DNA of 64,000 nt, from contig NZ_FXWK01000001.1 in assembly GCF_900177655.1 (NCBI RefSeq), positions 186,001-250,000 of the forward strand. Reading direction: 5' to 3'. Each line of letters opens with the position of its first letter. The stretch's first letter is position 1. Position numbers and translations under genes: made by a program. Source of the DNA: Devosia lucknowensis (GTDB lineage: Bacteria > Pseudomonadota > Alphaproteobacteria > Rhizobiales > Devosiaceae). The notes under the pieces were generated by a model. It was given only the letters and a program-made list of their open reading frames with translations. It made no database searches and was not told the origin of the DNA. Below, piece after piece: positions 37,762-48,764 of this stretch.

Positions 37762-38574
37762 ATGGTCGGCAGCCACCTTTCCCAACTCGCCGCGGCTGAT
37801 TTCCCGCCCTTCGCGCCGGGCTCCGTCTGGCTCGTGGGGGCCGGGCCGGGCGGCCCCGGCCTTCTCACCCTTTTGGCCTTTCATGCGCTCGGCCAGGCCG
37901 ATGTCATTGTCCATGATGCGCTGGTGTCCCCCGATATCCTGGCGCTCGCGCCGCCCCATATCGAGCGCATCCATGCCGGCAAGCGCGGCGGCAAGCCGTC
38001 GCCCAAACAGGCCGACATCACCATTCGCCTGATCGACCTGGCCCGGTCGGGCAAGCGCGTCCTGCGTCTCAAGGGTGGCGATCCCTTCATGTTCGGGCGC
38101 GGCGGCGAAGAAGCGGGCGAACTCGCGCGGGCCGGCATTCCGTTCCGCATCGTCCCGGGCATTTCATCAGGTCTTGGCGGGCTGTCCTATGCCGGCCTGC
38201 CGATCACGCATCGCGACACCAATCAGACGGTGCTGTTCCTCACCGGTCACGACGAAAGCGGCGCCGTTCCGAGTGGCATCGATTGGCCCTCTGTGGCCCG
38301 TGCGGCTCCCGTGGTGGTCATGTTCATGGCGGTCAAGCACCTGCCGGTGATCGCTGGCCATCTGCTGGCCGCCGGCCGGCCGGCCGACGACGCCCTCACC
38401 CTTGTCTCCCACGTCGCCAATCCGCACCAGTCGATCCATCAGATCACCCTGGGTGAAGCACTCGGGCCGGTCGACGTGCCGACACCCGCCATCGTCATCC
38501 TCGGTCCTGTCGCCCGCTATCGCGACCAGCTGCACTGGTATGTCGAGGAGGCGCGCAAGCATGTCTTCGGCTAG
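37762..38574 (+). CDS. cobA: Uroporphyrinogen-III C-methyltransferase (SUMT)
   Basis: This 270-aa enzyme makes precorrin-2 by methylating uroporphyrinogen III at C2 and C7, the entry step to corrins. It shows VWLVGAGPGGPGLLTLLA, VLRLKGGDPFMFGRGGEEA and GLPITHRDTNQTV. GAGGGG five bases ahead of ATG 37762 decides the start; a GTG two codons upstream is possible. It overlaps cobB by 14 bases. Confidence 0.97.
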   Translation: MVGSHLSQLAAADFPPFAPGSVWLVGAGPGGPGLLTLLAFHALGQADVIVHDALVSPDILALAPPHIERIHAGKRGGKPSPKQADITIRLIDLARSGKRVLRLKGGDPFMFGRGGEEAGELARAGIPFRIVPGISSGLGGLSYAGLPITHRDTNQTVLFLTGHDESGAVPSGIDWPSVARAAPVVVMFMAVKHLPVIAGHLLAAGRPADDALTLVSHVANPHQSIHQITLGEALGPVDVPTPAIVILGPVARYRDQLHWYVEEARKHVFG

Positions 38575-39880
38575 CGACTCAACAATGAAATCCTCCTCCG
38601 GCTTCGTTGTTGCCGCGCCGCGCTCGGGCTCGGGAAAGACCACAGTCACGCTCGGACTGTTGGCTGCCCTGCGTCGCCGCGGCCTGATCGTCGCGCCCGC
38701 CAAGACCGGCCCCGATTACATCGATCCGGTATTTCTCGGGCGCGCCGCGGGGCGCGAAGCCATCAATCTCGATCCCTGGGCCATGGCGCCCGATCAGGTG
38801 CGCGCCCTGGCCGCCCAGCATGCAACCGGCGCCGATTGCCTCGTCGTCGAGGGGGTCATGGGCCTGTTCGATGCATCCGCTGACGGGCAGGGTTCCACCG
38901 CTGATCTTGCGGCCGCACTCGACCTGCCGGTCGTCTTCGTCGTCGACGCCGACCGGCAGAGCCAGTCCGTCGCGCCGCTGGTGGCCGGCTTTGCCCACTG
39001 GCGACCCGATGTCACCATTGCCGGGCTCATCCTCAACCGCGTCGCCACGGCGCGACACGAACGCATGCTTGTTTCCGCATTGGCGGCGACGGGCATTCCC
39101 TTGCTGGGCGCCATCCCGCGCCGTCCCGAACTGGTCATTCCCGAGCGTCATCTCGGTCTTGTTCTGCCCGGCGAGGTGGATGGCTTCGGCCCCTTTCTCG
39201 ACATCGCCGCCCATGCCGTGGCCGACTATGTCGATCTCGACGCGCTTCTCGCTCTCGGTGCCCCGGCTCCCTCTGCCGAAGCCGCGCCGAAAACGCTGCC
39301 GCCGCTTGGCCAGCACGTCGCCATCGCCCGCGACGCCGCCTTTGCCTTCCTCTATCCACACCTGCTCGACGGCTGGCGCAGTGCCGGCGCAGAACTGAGC
39401 TTCTTTTCCCCACTGGCCGACGAAGGTCCTGCCGCATCTGCCGACGCCGTGTTCCTGCCCGGCGGTTACCCGGAACTGCATGGCCCCGTTCTCGCTGCGG
39501 CGACCAGCTTCCACGCCGGCCTTCGCGCCGCGCGCGATCGCCATGCGCTGATCTATGGCGAATGCGGAGGCTTCATGGCCCTGGGCGAGGCGCTGGTCGA
39601 CAAGGATGGGGTCGGCCACGCCATGGCAGGCCTTTTGCCGGTAACGACCCGCATCGATCGCCCCAAGCGCGTCCTGGGCTACCGCCGCCTCCTGCACGAG
39701 AGCGCCTTGCCCTGGCCAACGGGCCTCAATGGCCACGAATTCCACTATTCCTCGGCAAAGCAGACCGGCCTGCCGCCCCTTTTCGAAGCCCTCGACGCCG
39801 AAGGCATCCGCCAATTGCCCATGGGTGGCCAGCTCGGCCGCGTCATGGGCTCCTATGCACACGTCATCGCGGCGCCTTAG
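38561..39880 (+). CDS. cobB: Cobyrinate/hydrogenobyrinate a,c-diamide synthase
   Basis: This 439-aa glutamine amidotransferase adds the a and c amides to hydrogenobyrinic acid. An N-terminal ATP domain has the P-loop APRSGSGKTTVTLG and CLVVEGVMGLFD. A C-terminal class I glutaminase domain has FLPGGYPELH and the nucleophile in IYGECGGFMALGEAL. I chose ATG 38561, inside the cobA end and preceded by GAGGAG; ATG 38585 is an alternative. Confidence 0.95.
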   Translation: MSSASDSTMKSSSGFVVAAPRSGSGKTTVTLGLLAALRRRGLIVAPAKTGPDYIDPVFLGRAAGREAINLDPWAMAPDQVRALAAQHATGADCLVVEGVMGLFDASADGQGSTADLAAALDLPVVFVVDADRQSQSVAPLVAGFAHWRPDVTIAGLILNRVATARHERMLVSALAATGIPLLGAIPRRPELVIPERHLGLVLPGEVDGFGPFLDIAAHAVADYVDLDALLALGAPAPSAEAAPKTLPPLGQHVAIARDAAFAFLYPHLLDGWRSAGAELSFFSPLADEGPAASADAVFLPGGYPELHGPVLAAATSFHAGLRAARDRHALIYGECGGFMALGEALVDKDGVGHAMAGLLPVTTRIDRPKRVLGYRRLLHESALPWPTGLNGHEFHYSSAKQTGLPPLFEALDAEGIRQLPMGGQLGRVMGSYAHVIAAP

Positions 39881-39902
39881 GCTACTGGCCGTCGGCTCTA
39901 AG

Positions 39903-39987
39903 GCACCCCATCGTCACCGCCGGGCTTGTCCTGGTGGTCCATACGATGCCAAGGAAAGCCGGACGGCCGCGGTAGCCGGGCAATGAC
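39903..39987. repeat. Palindromic repeat between cobB and cobQ
   Basis: TCGTCACCGCCGGGCTTGTC opens and GCCGGGCAATGACGACGG closes the element, so GTCGTCA-type ends are inverted. The same CGTCACC...GGGCTTGTC core occurs at 25477 and, inverted, at 48632-48709. Confidence 0.65.
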
Positions 39988-40025
39988 GACGGAGGGGGAA
40001 ACACCGTGAAAGTCCAGATCGCTCC

Positions 40026-41483
40026 ATGACCAAAGCCTTGATGTTCATGGGCACCGGCTCTGACGTCGGCAAATCCCTCATCGTGGCCGGCCTTTGCCGC
40101 GCGTTGAGCAATCGCGGCATGTCGGTCGCGCCGTTCAAGCCACAGAACATGAGCAACAACGCGGCTGTGACCGCCGATGGAGGGGAGATCGGCCGGGCCC
40201 AGGCGCTGCAGGCCCGCGCCGCCCGACGCGATCCCGTTACCGCTATGAACCCCGTCCTACTCAAGCCCGAAGGCGAAACCGGCTCGCAGGTCGTGGTCCG
40301 CGGGCAGCGTCGCGCCAGCCTTTCTGCCCGCCAATACTGGGCCGATCGCGCCCAGCTCCTCCCCGAAGTCCTGACCGCCTTCTGTGAACTCGCGTCCGAT
40401 GTCGACATCGTCCTTGTCGAAGGCGCGGGCAGCGCCTCCGAGGTCAATCTGCGCCGGGGCGATATCGCCAATTTCGGCTTCGCTCAGGCTGCGAAGGTGC
40501 CGGTAGTCCTGATCGGCGACATCCATCGCGGCGGCGTCATTGCCTCCATCGTCGGCACGCTCGATGTCATCGACCCCCAGGATGCCGCCCTTGTGCGCGC
40601 AAGCCTCATCAACAAGTTCTTTGGCGATCCGGCGCTGTTCGAAAGCGGCAAGGCCTTTCTCGAAACCCGCACCGGCCTGCCGTGTCTGGGACCGGTTCCC
40701 CATTTCGCCGATGCAGCAAGGCTTCCCGCGGAGGATGCCCTGGCGCTCGATGACTTCGCCGCAGGGCAGGGTGCCTTCCACATTGCCGTGCCGCGCCTGC
40801 CGCGCATCGCCAATTTCGACGATCTCGATCCGCTGCGCGCCGAACCCGGCATCCGTCTGACCCTCGTCCAGCCCGGTGAAGTCATGCCGCGAGACGCCGA
40901 TCTCGTGCTTCTGCCCGGCTCCAAGGCGACGCGGTCCGATCTCGCCGCTCTGCGGGCCAACGGCTGGGACATTGACATAGTCGCCCATCACCGCGCTGGC
41001 CGCCGCATCCTCGGCATCTGCGGCGGCTACCAGATGCTGGGTCGGACCATCGCCGATCCCGATGGTATCGAAGGTCCCCCCGGCACCAGCGAAGGCCTTG
41101 GGCTCCTCGACGTCGACACCGTTCTCGCCCCCACCAAGCAGTTGCGCCTCGAAGCCGCCACGCACCTGGCCACGGGCGAGGCGCTCGAGGGCTACCACAT
41201 GCATATGGGTGTGACCTCCGGTCCCGACGCCGTGCGCCCCTTCGCAAGCGTTGGCGATAAGCCGGAAGGCGCCATCAGCGCCAATGGCCGCGTGGCTGGC
41301 ACCTACCTTCACGGCCTCTTTTCGGCAGACGGTTTCCGCCGCGCCTTCCTGGGCAATGCGGCCAGCCCCGACCTCGCCTTCGAGGCCGGGATCGAGCGTG
41401 TGCTCGACACCCTTGCGAACCATCTCGAAACCCATATCGATATTGACCGCCTGCTCGGCCTCGCCGCACCGCTGGAGACCTGA
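40026..41483 (+). CDS. cobQ: Cobyric acid synthase
   Basis: This 485-aa glutamine-dependent amidotransferase adds the b, d, e and g amides to adenosylcobyrinate a,c-diamide. It starts [20 protein letters not shown] and carries [34 protein letters not shown], the PGSKAT element and the glutaminase nucleophile in [12 protein letters not shown]. It is separated from cobB by one repeat and leads directly into cbiB after three bases. Confidence 0.97.
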   Translation: MTKALMFMGTGSDVGKSLIVAGLCRALSNRGMSVAPFKPQNMSNNAAVTADGGEIGRAQALQARAARRDPVTAMNPVLLKPEGETGSQVVVRGQRRASLSARQYWADRAQLLPEVLTAFCELASDVDIVLVEGAGSASEVNLRRGDIANFGFAQAAKVPVVLIGDIHRGGVIASIVGTLDVIDPQDAALVRASLINKFFGDPALFESGKAFLETRTGLPCLGPVPHFADAARLPAEDALALDDFAAGQGAFHIAVPRLPRIANFDDLDPLRAEPGIRLTLVQPGEVMPRDADLVLLPGSKATRSDLAALRANGWDIDIVAHHRAGRRILGICGGYQMLGRTIADPDGIEGPPGTSEGLGLLDVDTVLAPTKQLRLEAATHLATGEALEGYHMHMGVTSGPDAVRPFASVGDKPEGAISANGRVAGTYLHGLFSADGFRRAFLGNAASPDLAFEAGIERVLDTLANHLETHIDIDRLLGLAAPLET

Positions 41484-41486
41484 TCC

Positions 41487-42449
41487 TTGGACCCGCTGAT
41501 TTCTCCCCTGGCGCTGGCGCTCGAACGCCAGGTCGGCTACCCGCAAAAACTCGTCGATACCATCGGCCACCCGGTCATGTGGTTCGGCAAGCTGATCGGC
41601 TTCTGCGACACCCGCCTCAACACGTCCGCGCGCACCCCTGCCCAGCGCAAGCTCGCCGGCGTCGTCGCCCTCGGGCTGCTGCTGCTGTCCGTGCTGATCG
41701 TGACGACAGGCATCCGCACCATACTCTCGTGGTTGCCCCTCGGTTGGCTCCTGGAAATGCTGCTCGCCACCGTCTTCCTGGCGCAAAAGGAACTCGGACG
41801 CGCCGTCGCGGCCGTGGCCGACGCTCTGCGCACGTCGCTCGCCGCCGGGCGCGAAGCCGTCAGCCATGTGGTCGGCCGCGATCCCGCGACCCTCGACGAG
41901 CCCGGCGTCGCCCGCGCCGCCATCGAAACCCTCGCCGAATCGACCTCCGATGGCGTCGTCGCGCCCTGGTTCTTCCTCCTGCTGCTCGGCCTGCCCGGCA
42001 TTGCCCTCTACAAGGCCGTCAACACCGCCGACAGCATGGTCGGCCACCTCAATGACCGCTACCGCGACTATGGCTGGGCTGCGGCGAGGCTCGACGATGT
42101 GCTCAACTGGATACCGGCCCGCTTCACCGCCGTGCTGGTCACCGCGGCCTGTTTCTTCGTCCCCGGCGCCAGCCCCGGCAAGGCCTGGGCCATTGCGCGC
42201 CGCGATGCCCGCAAACACGATTCGCCCAATGCGGGCTGGCCGGAAGCCGCCTTTGCCGGTGCCCTCAACTTCCGGCTCGGCGGCCCGCGCAGCTATGATG
42301 GCGAACTGGTCGATCTGCCCGCCTTCGGCGACGGCAGGTCAGGCCTTGGCCCCAGCGACATCATGCTTGCCCTGCTGCTCTATCGCCGCACGCTCGACGT
42401 GCTGCTCGTCGTCAGCGCCTTTGTCGCGCTCATCATGCTGGTCAGCTGA
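41487..42449 (+). CDS. cbiB: Adenosylcobinamide-phosphate synthase (CbiB/CobD)
   Basis: This 320-aa inner-membrane protein attaches the aminopropanol side chain to adenosylcobyric acid. It has the family phrases HPVMWFGKLIGF, EALAESTSDGVVAPWFF-like AIETLAESTSDGVVAPW, NTADSMVGH and DDVLNWIPARFTAV. It starts at TTG, with GGAG about 13 bases upstream and no better in-frame ATG before the conserved N-terminus. It is the last gene of the cobA-cobB-cobQ run. Confidence 0.95.
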   Translation: MDPLISPLALALERQVGYPQKLVDTIGHPVMWFGKLIGFCDTRLNTSARTPAQRKLAGVVALGLLLLSVLIVTTGIRTILSWLPLGWLLEMLLATVFLAQKELGRAVAAVADALRTSLAAGREAVSHVVGRDPATLDEPGVARAAIETLAESTSDGVVAPWFFLLLLGLPGIALYKAVNTADSMVGHLNDRYRDYGWAAARLDDVLNWIPARFTAVLVTAACFFVPGASPGKAWAIARRDARKHDSPNAGWPEAAFAGALNFRLGGPRSYDGELVDLPAFGDGRSGLGPSDIMLALLLYRRTLDVLLVVSAFVALIMLVS

Positions 42450-42552
42450 GTGTCAGATGAACTCTAGTATCCAGCTCCGCCCTCGGTCCAACCCGAGGGC
42501 CACCCGCCACGACCGCGCAAGCCGGGGCGTTGCATGGCATCGGATCAGGCGA

Positions 42553-43089
42553 TCAACTCACCAGCCCCGGGGTCTCGCCCTTCATAGTCAGCGGCAGTCC
42601 TGCGGCGACGAAGTAGACGTCGTCGCAGATTTCCGCCAGCCGCTGGTGCGCTGATCCGGCCAGGTCGCGGAATGTGCGTGCCATGGCATTGTCGGGCACG
42701 ATCCCGAGCCCGACCTCATTGCTGACCAGCACCACCTTGGCCTGCCGGAACTCCATCAGCGTGGCGCAGAGCTCGCTCACGGCCAGCGACACATCCTCGT
42801 TGGCGATCAGGAGGTTGGTGATCCACAGCGTCAGGCAATCCACAAGGATCACGTCGTGGTCGGCACCGGCTCTCAGGATGGCATCCGACAGGGCCGTCGG
42901 CTCCTCGATCGTGGTGAAGCGTTCGCCGCGGCTGGCCTGATGGCTGCTCACGCGGTCGCGCATCTCGGCGTCGAGTGTTGTCGCGGTAGCCAGATAGGCG
43001 GGGCGTGAACCGCCGCGCAGCGCCAGCCTCTCCGCAAAGGCAGTCTTGCCCGAGCGTGCCCCGCCCAGAACCAGGCAATGTCGTGTCAT
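42553..43089 (-). CDS. cobP: Adenosylcobinamide kinase / cobinamide-phosphate guanylyltransferase
   Basis: This 178-aa enzyme phosphorylates adenosylcobinamide and transfers GMP to it in the nucleotide-loop branch (CobP, also named CobU). It has the P-loop LVLGGARSGKTAFAERL, TIEEPTALSDAI, DCLTLWITNLLI and VSNEVGLGIVP. It converges on cbiB. The downstream gap 43090-43359 has no recognisable feature. Confidence 0.96.
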   Translation of the reverse strand: MTRHCLVLGGARSGKTAFAERLALRGGSRPAYLATATTLDAEMRDRVSSHQASRGERFTTIEEPTALSDAILRAGADHDVILVDCLTLWITNLLIANEDVSLAVSELCATLMEFRQAKVVLVSNEVGLGIVPDNAMARTFRDLAGSAHQRLAEICDDVYFVAAGLPLTMKGETPGLVS

Positions 43090-43359
43090 GTCGCAATCCT
43101 CTTTCGGGCGCCGCCGCGACCCGTATAGGTGCTTGTCACTGTGGCTTTAAACGGGGCCGATGGGCAAGCTGTTCCGTGTGCGCGCCGTCCCGATCTCCAC
43201 ACCACGCAAAACCTGCGCTCCACCCGCATTTTCTTGGCTCTACTACTTTCGTCTTAGCGCCTTTCGCATTATGGTCCGCGCCGAATTGACCCCCTAGTGT
43301 GGGATTCCCGAGAGCAGGTATCTGCTCCCAATCCCCCTCAATCGACGGAGTTGCCCTTC

Positions 43360-44295
43360 GTGCCGCGATATTACCTTGGCGTTGATGGTGGTGGCACCAA
43401 TTGCCGCGTGCGCCTGGCCAACGAGAATCTCGAGACGCTGGCGGAGGTCAAGAACGGCCGCTCCAATTTGCAGATCGACGGCGGCGACCCGGCCTACAAG
43501 GCCATTACCGACGGCGCCCGGGACGTTTTCGAGGCCGCTGGCATCGACTTCGCCGAAGCCGCCAACACCTATGCCTGTTTCGGCATGGCCGGCGGCCGCA
43601 TGGATAGCGCCCGCGCCGGCTTTGCAGCGCGGTCCTGGCCCTTTGCCGGGGTCAAGGTCTACGACGATATCGACATCGCCCATGCCGGCGCGCTGGGCGG
43701 CGAAGAGGGTGGCGTGGTGATCATCGGCACCGGTTCGGCCGCCATGTCCATCGTCGGTGGCAAGCGCTTCCAGGCCGGTGGCTGGGGCTTCCACATCGGC
43801 GATCAGATGTCGGGCGCCATTCTGGGCCGCGAACTCGTCCGCTACACCGTCGAGGCCAACGATGGCATGGTCGAGGCTTCGGCCCTGACCCAGGCGGTTA
43901 CCCAGGCGCTGGGCGGCGACAACCAGGCCATCATGACCTGGTCCTTCGCCACCGAACTCGATGTGCATCTGGAAAGCGGCGACGGCTCCGAGGATGATGC
44001 CCTGATCGGCCGTGCGCCGGGCGAATTCGGCAAGCTCATGCCGCTCTGGTTCGAGCATCTCGAACAGAACGATCCCGTAGCGTTGAAGCTGCTCGATATC
44101 CAGCTCGGCTATATCGATGGCTACGTGCGCTGGTTCAAATCCCACGGTGCCTCGGTCATGGCCATTGTCGGCGGCCTGGGGCAGCGTCTCTATCCCACGC
44201 TTCAGCAGCATTATGGTGACTTCGTCGCCCTGCCCAAGTACGAACCCCTGCATGGCGCCGTCATTCTCGCCCGGCAGAATTTCGCTTCGAACTGA
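43360..44295 (+). CDS. BadF/BadG-family sugar kinase (N-acetylglucosamine kinase-like)
   Basis: This 311-aa ASKHA-fold ATPase has phosphate-1 motif YLGVDGGGTNCRVRLAN, phosphate-2 region GGVVIIGTGSAAMSIVGG and adenosine motif SVMAIVGGLGQRLYP. Members of this group phosphorylate glucosamine or N-acetylglucosamine. It sits 12 bases upstream of zwf, so it may feed hexose phosphates into the pathway below. I chose GTG 43360, which fits the conserved start and lies nine bases after GGAG. Confidence 0.85.
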   Translation: MPRYYLGVDGGGTNCRVRLANENLETLAEVKNGRSNLQIDGGDPAYKAITDGARDVFEAAGIDFAEAANTYACFGMAGGRMDSARAGFAARSWPFAGVKVYDDIDIAHAGALGGEEGGVVIIGTGSAAMSIVGGKRFQAGGWGFHIGDQMSGAILGRELVRYTVEANDGMVEASALTQAVTQALGGDNQAIMTWSFATELDVHLESGDGSEDDALIGRAPGEFGKLMPLWFEHLEQNDPVALKLLDIQLGYIDGYVRWFKSHGASVMAIVGGLGQRLYPTLQQHYGDFVALPKYEPLHGAVILARQNFASN

Positions 44296-44307
44296 GGACT
44301 AACGCTT

Positions 44308-45792
44308 TTGTCCAGCCGCATCATTCCCGTTCAGCCCTTCGACTACGTGGTGTTTGGCGCCACCGGTGATCTGACGAAGCGCAAGCTGATCCCGGCGCTC
44401 TACCATCGTTTCCTCGATGGTCAGTTCGACGAGCAGAGCCGCATCATCGGTGCGTCTCGCACCAAGCTCAGCGAAGCCGAATTCCAGAAGCTGGTGCGCG
44501 ACGCGCTCAGCCAGTTCGTCGAGAAGGATTATCAGGAAGCCGCCGCCATCGATCGCTTCGTCGGCATCTGCACCTATGTGCCGGTCGACGCGAGCAAGCC
44601 CGACCAGTCCGGTGATCTCGGCGCAGCCCTGCGCGACGATCCCGGCATCGTTCGCGCCTTCTATCTTGCCGTTGCGCCCGATCTGTTCGAGCCCATCGCC
44701 GAATATCTCCACGCCAAGAAGCTTTATCGTCGCGACGCTCGTGTCGTCATCGAAAAGCCCCTCGGCCACGACCTCGCCTCCTCGATGGAAATCAACGATG
44801 GCGTCGCCAAGATCTTCAAGGAAGATCAGGTCTATCGCATTGATCACTACCTCGGCAAAGAGACGGTGCAGAACCTTCTGGCCCTGCGCTTTGCCAACAC
44901 GCTCTTCGAACCCGTCTGGAACTCGGCGCATATCGATCACGTGCAGCTGACCGTGGCCGAAAGCGTCGGCGCCGGCACCCGCGGCTACTATGACGAGAGC
45001 GGTGCCCTGCGCGACATGATCCAGAACCACATGCTGCAGTTGCTCTGCCTTGTGGCCATGGAGCCGCCTGCCAGCGACGATGCCAATGCCCTGCGCGACG
45101 AAAAGCTCAAGGTGCTGCGCGCCCTGCGCCCCATCGTCAACGGCGAAGTGGCCAAGGAAACGGTCCGCGGCCAGTATCGCGGCGTGAAGTCCGAGGCGAC
45201 TGCCGTCGCCAGCTACCAGGACGAGCTTCCCGACGACAAGAAGGGCAGCCGCACCGAAACCTTCGTGGCGCTCAAGGCCCATATCGACAACTGGCGCTGG
45301 GCCGGCGTGCCGTTCTACCTGCGCACTGGCAAGCGCATGGCCGAGCGCGTCTCGGAAATCTGCATCCAGTTCAAGCCGATTCCGCACTCGATCTTTGATC
45401 ATGCGGAAGGCGCGCCCAAGGCCAACAAGCTCATCATCCGCCTGCAGCCCAACGAGGGCGTCAAGCTCATGATGATGATCAAGGATCCGGGCCCGGGCGG
45501 CATGCGCCTGCGCGAAGTGCCGCTGAACCTCAGCTTTGCCGAGACCTTCACCGAACGCACGCCTGAAGCCTATGAGCGTCTGCTGCTCGATGTCATCCGC
45601 GGCTCGCAGACCCTGTTCATGCGCCGCGACGAACTGGAAGCGGCCTGGATGTGGGTCGACCCGATCCGCGAAGCCTGGGATCGCTCGAGCGAGCCGCCGC
45701 AGACCTACACGGCCGGCACCTGGGGCCCGAGCGGCGCCGTCGCCCTCATCGAACGCGATGGCCGCACCTGGTACGAGGGCAGCAATTCGTGA
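44308..45792 (+). CDS. zwf: Glucose-6-phosphate 1-dehydrogenase
   Basis: Zwf oxidises glucose 6-phosphate to 6-phosphogluconolactone. This 494-aa protein has the coenzyme motif VVFGATGDLTKRKLIPALY, the substrate motif RIDHYLGKETVQNL with the catalytic histidine, and VPFYLRTGKRM. It starts at TTG, 12 bases after the kinase gene. It heads zwf-pgl-edd, the upper Entner-Doudoroff route. Confidence 0.97.
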   Translation: MSSRIIPVQPFDYVVFGATGDLTKRKLIPALYHRFLDGQFDEQSRIIGASRTKLSEAEFQKLVRDALSQFVEKDYQEAAAIDRFVGICTYVPVDASKPDQSGDLGAALRDDPGIVRAFYLAVAPDLFEPIAEYLHAKKLYRRDARVVIEKPLGHDLASSMEINDGVAKIFKEDQVYRIDHYLGKETVQNLLALRFANTLFEPVWNSAHIDHVQLTVAESVGAGTRGYYDESGALRDMIQNHMLQLLCLVAMEPPASDDANALRDEKLKVLRALRPIVNGEVAKETVRGQYRGVKSEATAVASYQDELPDDKKGSRTETFVALKAHIDNWRWAGVPFYLRTGKRMAERVSEICIQFKPIPHSIFDHAEGAPKANKLIIRLQPNEGVKLMMMIKDPGPGGMRLREVPLNLSFAETFTERTPEAYERLLLDVIRGSQTLFMRRDELEAAWMWVDPIREAWDRSSEPPQTYTAGTWGPSGAVALIERDGRTWYEGSNS

Positions 45793-45823
45793 TGGACGAC
45801 ATGCACGCAACGGCTTCGGTGGT

Positions 45824-45938
45824 ACCCCCACCCAGCCTCTCCCTGACAGGGGGAGGGGCGCTAGTGTGGTGCAAGAGATTCGTCGCCAACTCGATCAATC
45901 CCTCCCCCTTCTCCAGGGGGAGGCTAGGAGGGGGTTCC
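45824..45938. repeat. Inverted pair of GC-rich palindromes between zwf and pgl
   Basis: TACCCCCACCCAGCCTCTCC with CAGGGGGAGGGG at one end, and CCTCCCCCTTCTCCAGGGGG with AGGCTAGGAGGGGG at the other, form two inverted copies about 50 bases apart. It is the same architecture as the elements at 16371 and 21999 and separates two genes of one pathway. Confidence 0.7.
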
Positions 45939-45970
45939 TGCCCGCCGCACCATCTCTGGAGGTCCACCCC

Positions 45971-46666
45971 ATGACCCTCACCCGCCGCACTTTCGCCGAC
46001 AAGGCCACCCTCGCCAAGGAACTCGCCGAAGCGGTTGCCGATCGCATCCGGGCTGCCATTGCCGAGCGCGGTTCGGCCGCCATCGCCGTCAGTGGCGGGT
46101 CGACGCCCGGCAAGTTTTTCGCCGCCCTCGGCAAGACTAGGGATATCGAATGGGACAAGGTCGTCGTTACCCTTGTCGATGAGCGCTGGGTCGATGAAAC
46201 CAGCGATCGCTCGAACGCCCTGCTGGTCAATGAAAAGATGTTGCAGGGCCCAGCCGCCGTTGCGCGCTTCTTCCCGCTCTATTCGGGCGGCGACGAGCCG
46301 GATGCGACCCATGTCGCCCAGACCAATGCCCTCATGGCCGAATTGCCCCATCCATTTGCCGCGGTCATTCTCGGCATGGGCAATGACGGCCACACGGCCT
46401 CGTTCTTTCCTGGCGGCGACACGCTCGACGCCGCTTTGACCGGCGCCGGTCCGACCCTTGCCATCCGTGCACCCGGTGCCGGCGAGCCGCGCATCACGTT
46501 CACGCTGCCGCGCCTGCTCGAAACCGATGGTCTCTACCTTCATATCGAAGGCGACGAAAAGGCCAGTGTCCTTGAGACCGCTCTGGGCGATGGCCCGGTC
46601 GAGGACATGCCGATCCGCGCCGTGCTGCGCTCTGGCGCGCCGGTCACAGTTTACTGGTCTCCATAA
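45971..46666 (+). CDS. pgl: 6-phosphogluconolactonase
   Basis: This 231-aa enzyme hydrolyses the product of Zwf to 6-phosphogluconate. It contains IAVSGGSTPGKFFAAL, VTLVDERWVDETSDRSN and ILGMGNDGHTASFFPGG, the DevB/NagB-fold sugar-phosphate site. I chose the ATG of MTLTRRTF; the frame upstream runs through the repeat and has no family similarity. Confidence 0.96.
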   Translation: MTLTRRTFADKATLAKELAEAVADRIRAAIAERGSAAIAVSGGSTPGKFFAALGKTRDIEWDKVVVTLVDERWVDETSDRSNALLVNEKMLQGPAAVARFFPLYSGGDEPDATHVAQTNALMAELPHPFAAVILGMGNDGHTASFFPGGDTLDAALTGAGPTLAIRAPGAGEPRITFTLPRLLETDGLYLHIEGDEKASVLETALGDGPVEDMPIRAVLRSGAPVTVYWSP

Positions 46667-46789
46667 GGCCCCTGGAGCGGTCCCCAATCGACCGCTCTGG
46701 CCGCCTTTGAAGATCAGTTTTTGATGCGAGGCTATCCGCGCCAGTGGCCCCCCCTTTGGCGCGTCCTCGCGCTACCATTGGAGACTGCC

Positions 46790-48604
<1,815 letters not shown>

Positions 48605-48631
48605 TCGCCAAACGCCTCCAAGCTTTCAGTT

Positions 48632-48709
48632 ACCGTCATTGCCCGGCTTGTCCGGGCAATCCATCCCTGGGACATATGGACCACCCGCACAAGCCGGGTG
48701 GTGACGGTG
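48632..48709. repeat. Palindromic repeat after edd
   Basis: The element opens ACCGTCATTGCCCGGCTTGT and closes CAAGCCGGGTGGTGACGGT, so its ends are inverted. The inner hairpin TTGCCCGGCTTGTCCGGGCAA could also act in transcription termination. It is related to the copies at 25479 and 39903. Confidence 0.7.
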
Positions 48710-48764
48710 TGGATGAGCTTCGCCTCCCCGCCATTCGGGCGTAGCCCTCATGGCCTTTCCGGGC

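Noticed and set aside
40257..42218. A 653-codon minus-strand frame across cobQ and cbiB
   Set aside because: It spans two genes with clear cobalamin motifs on the plus strand and shows no domain of its own.
43090..43359. A possible small RNA or tRNA in the gap before the BadF-type kinase
   Set aside because: I could find no cloverleaf, terminator or strong hairpin there.
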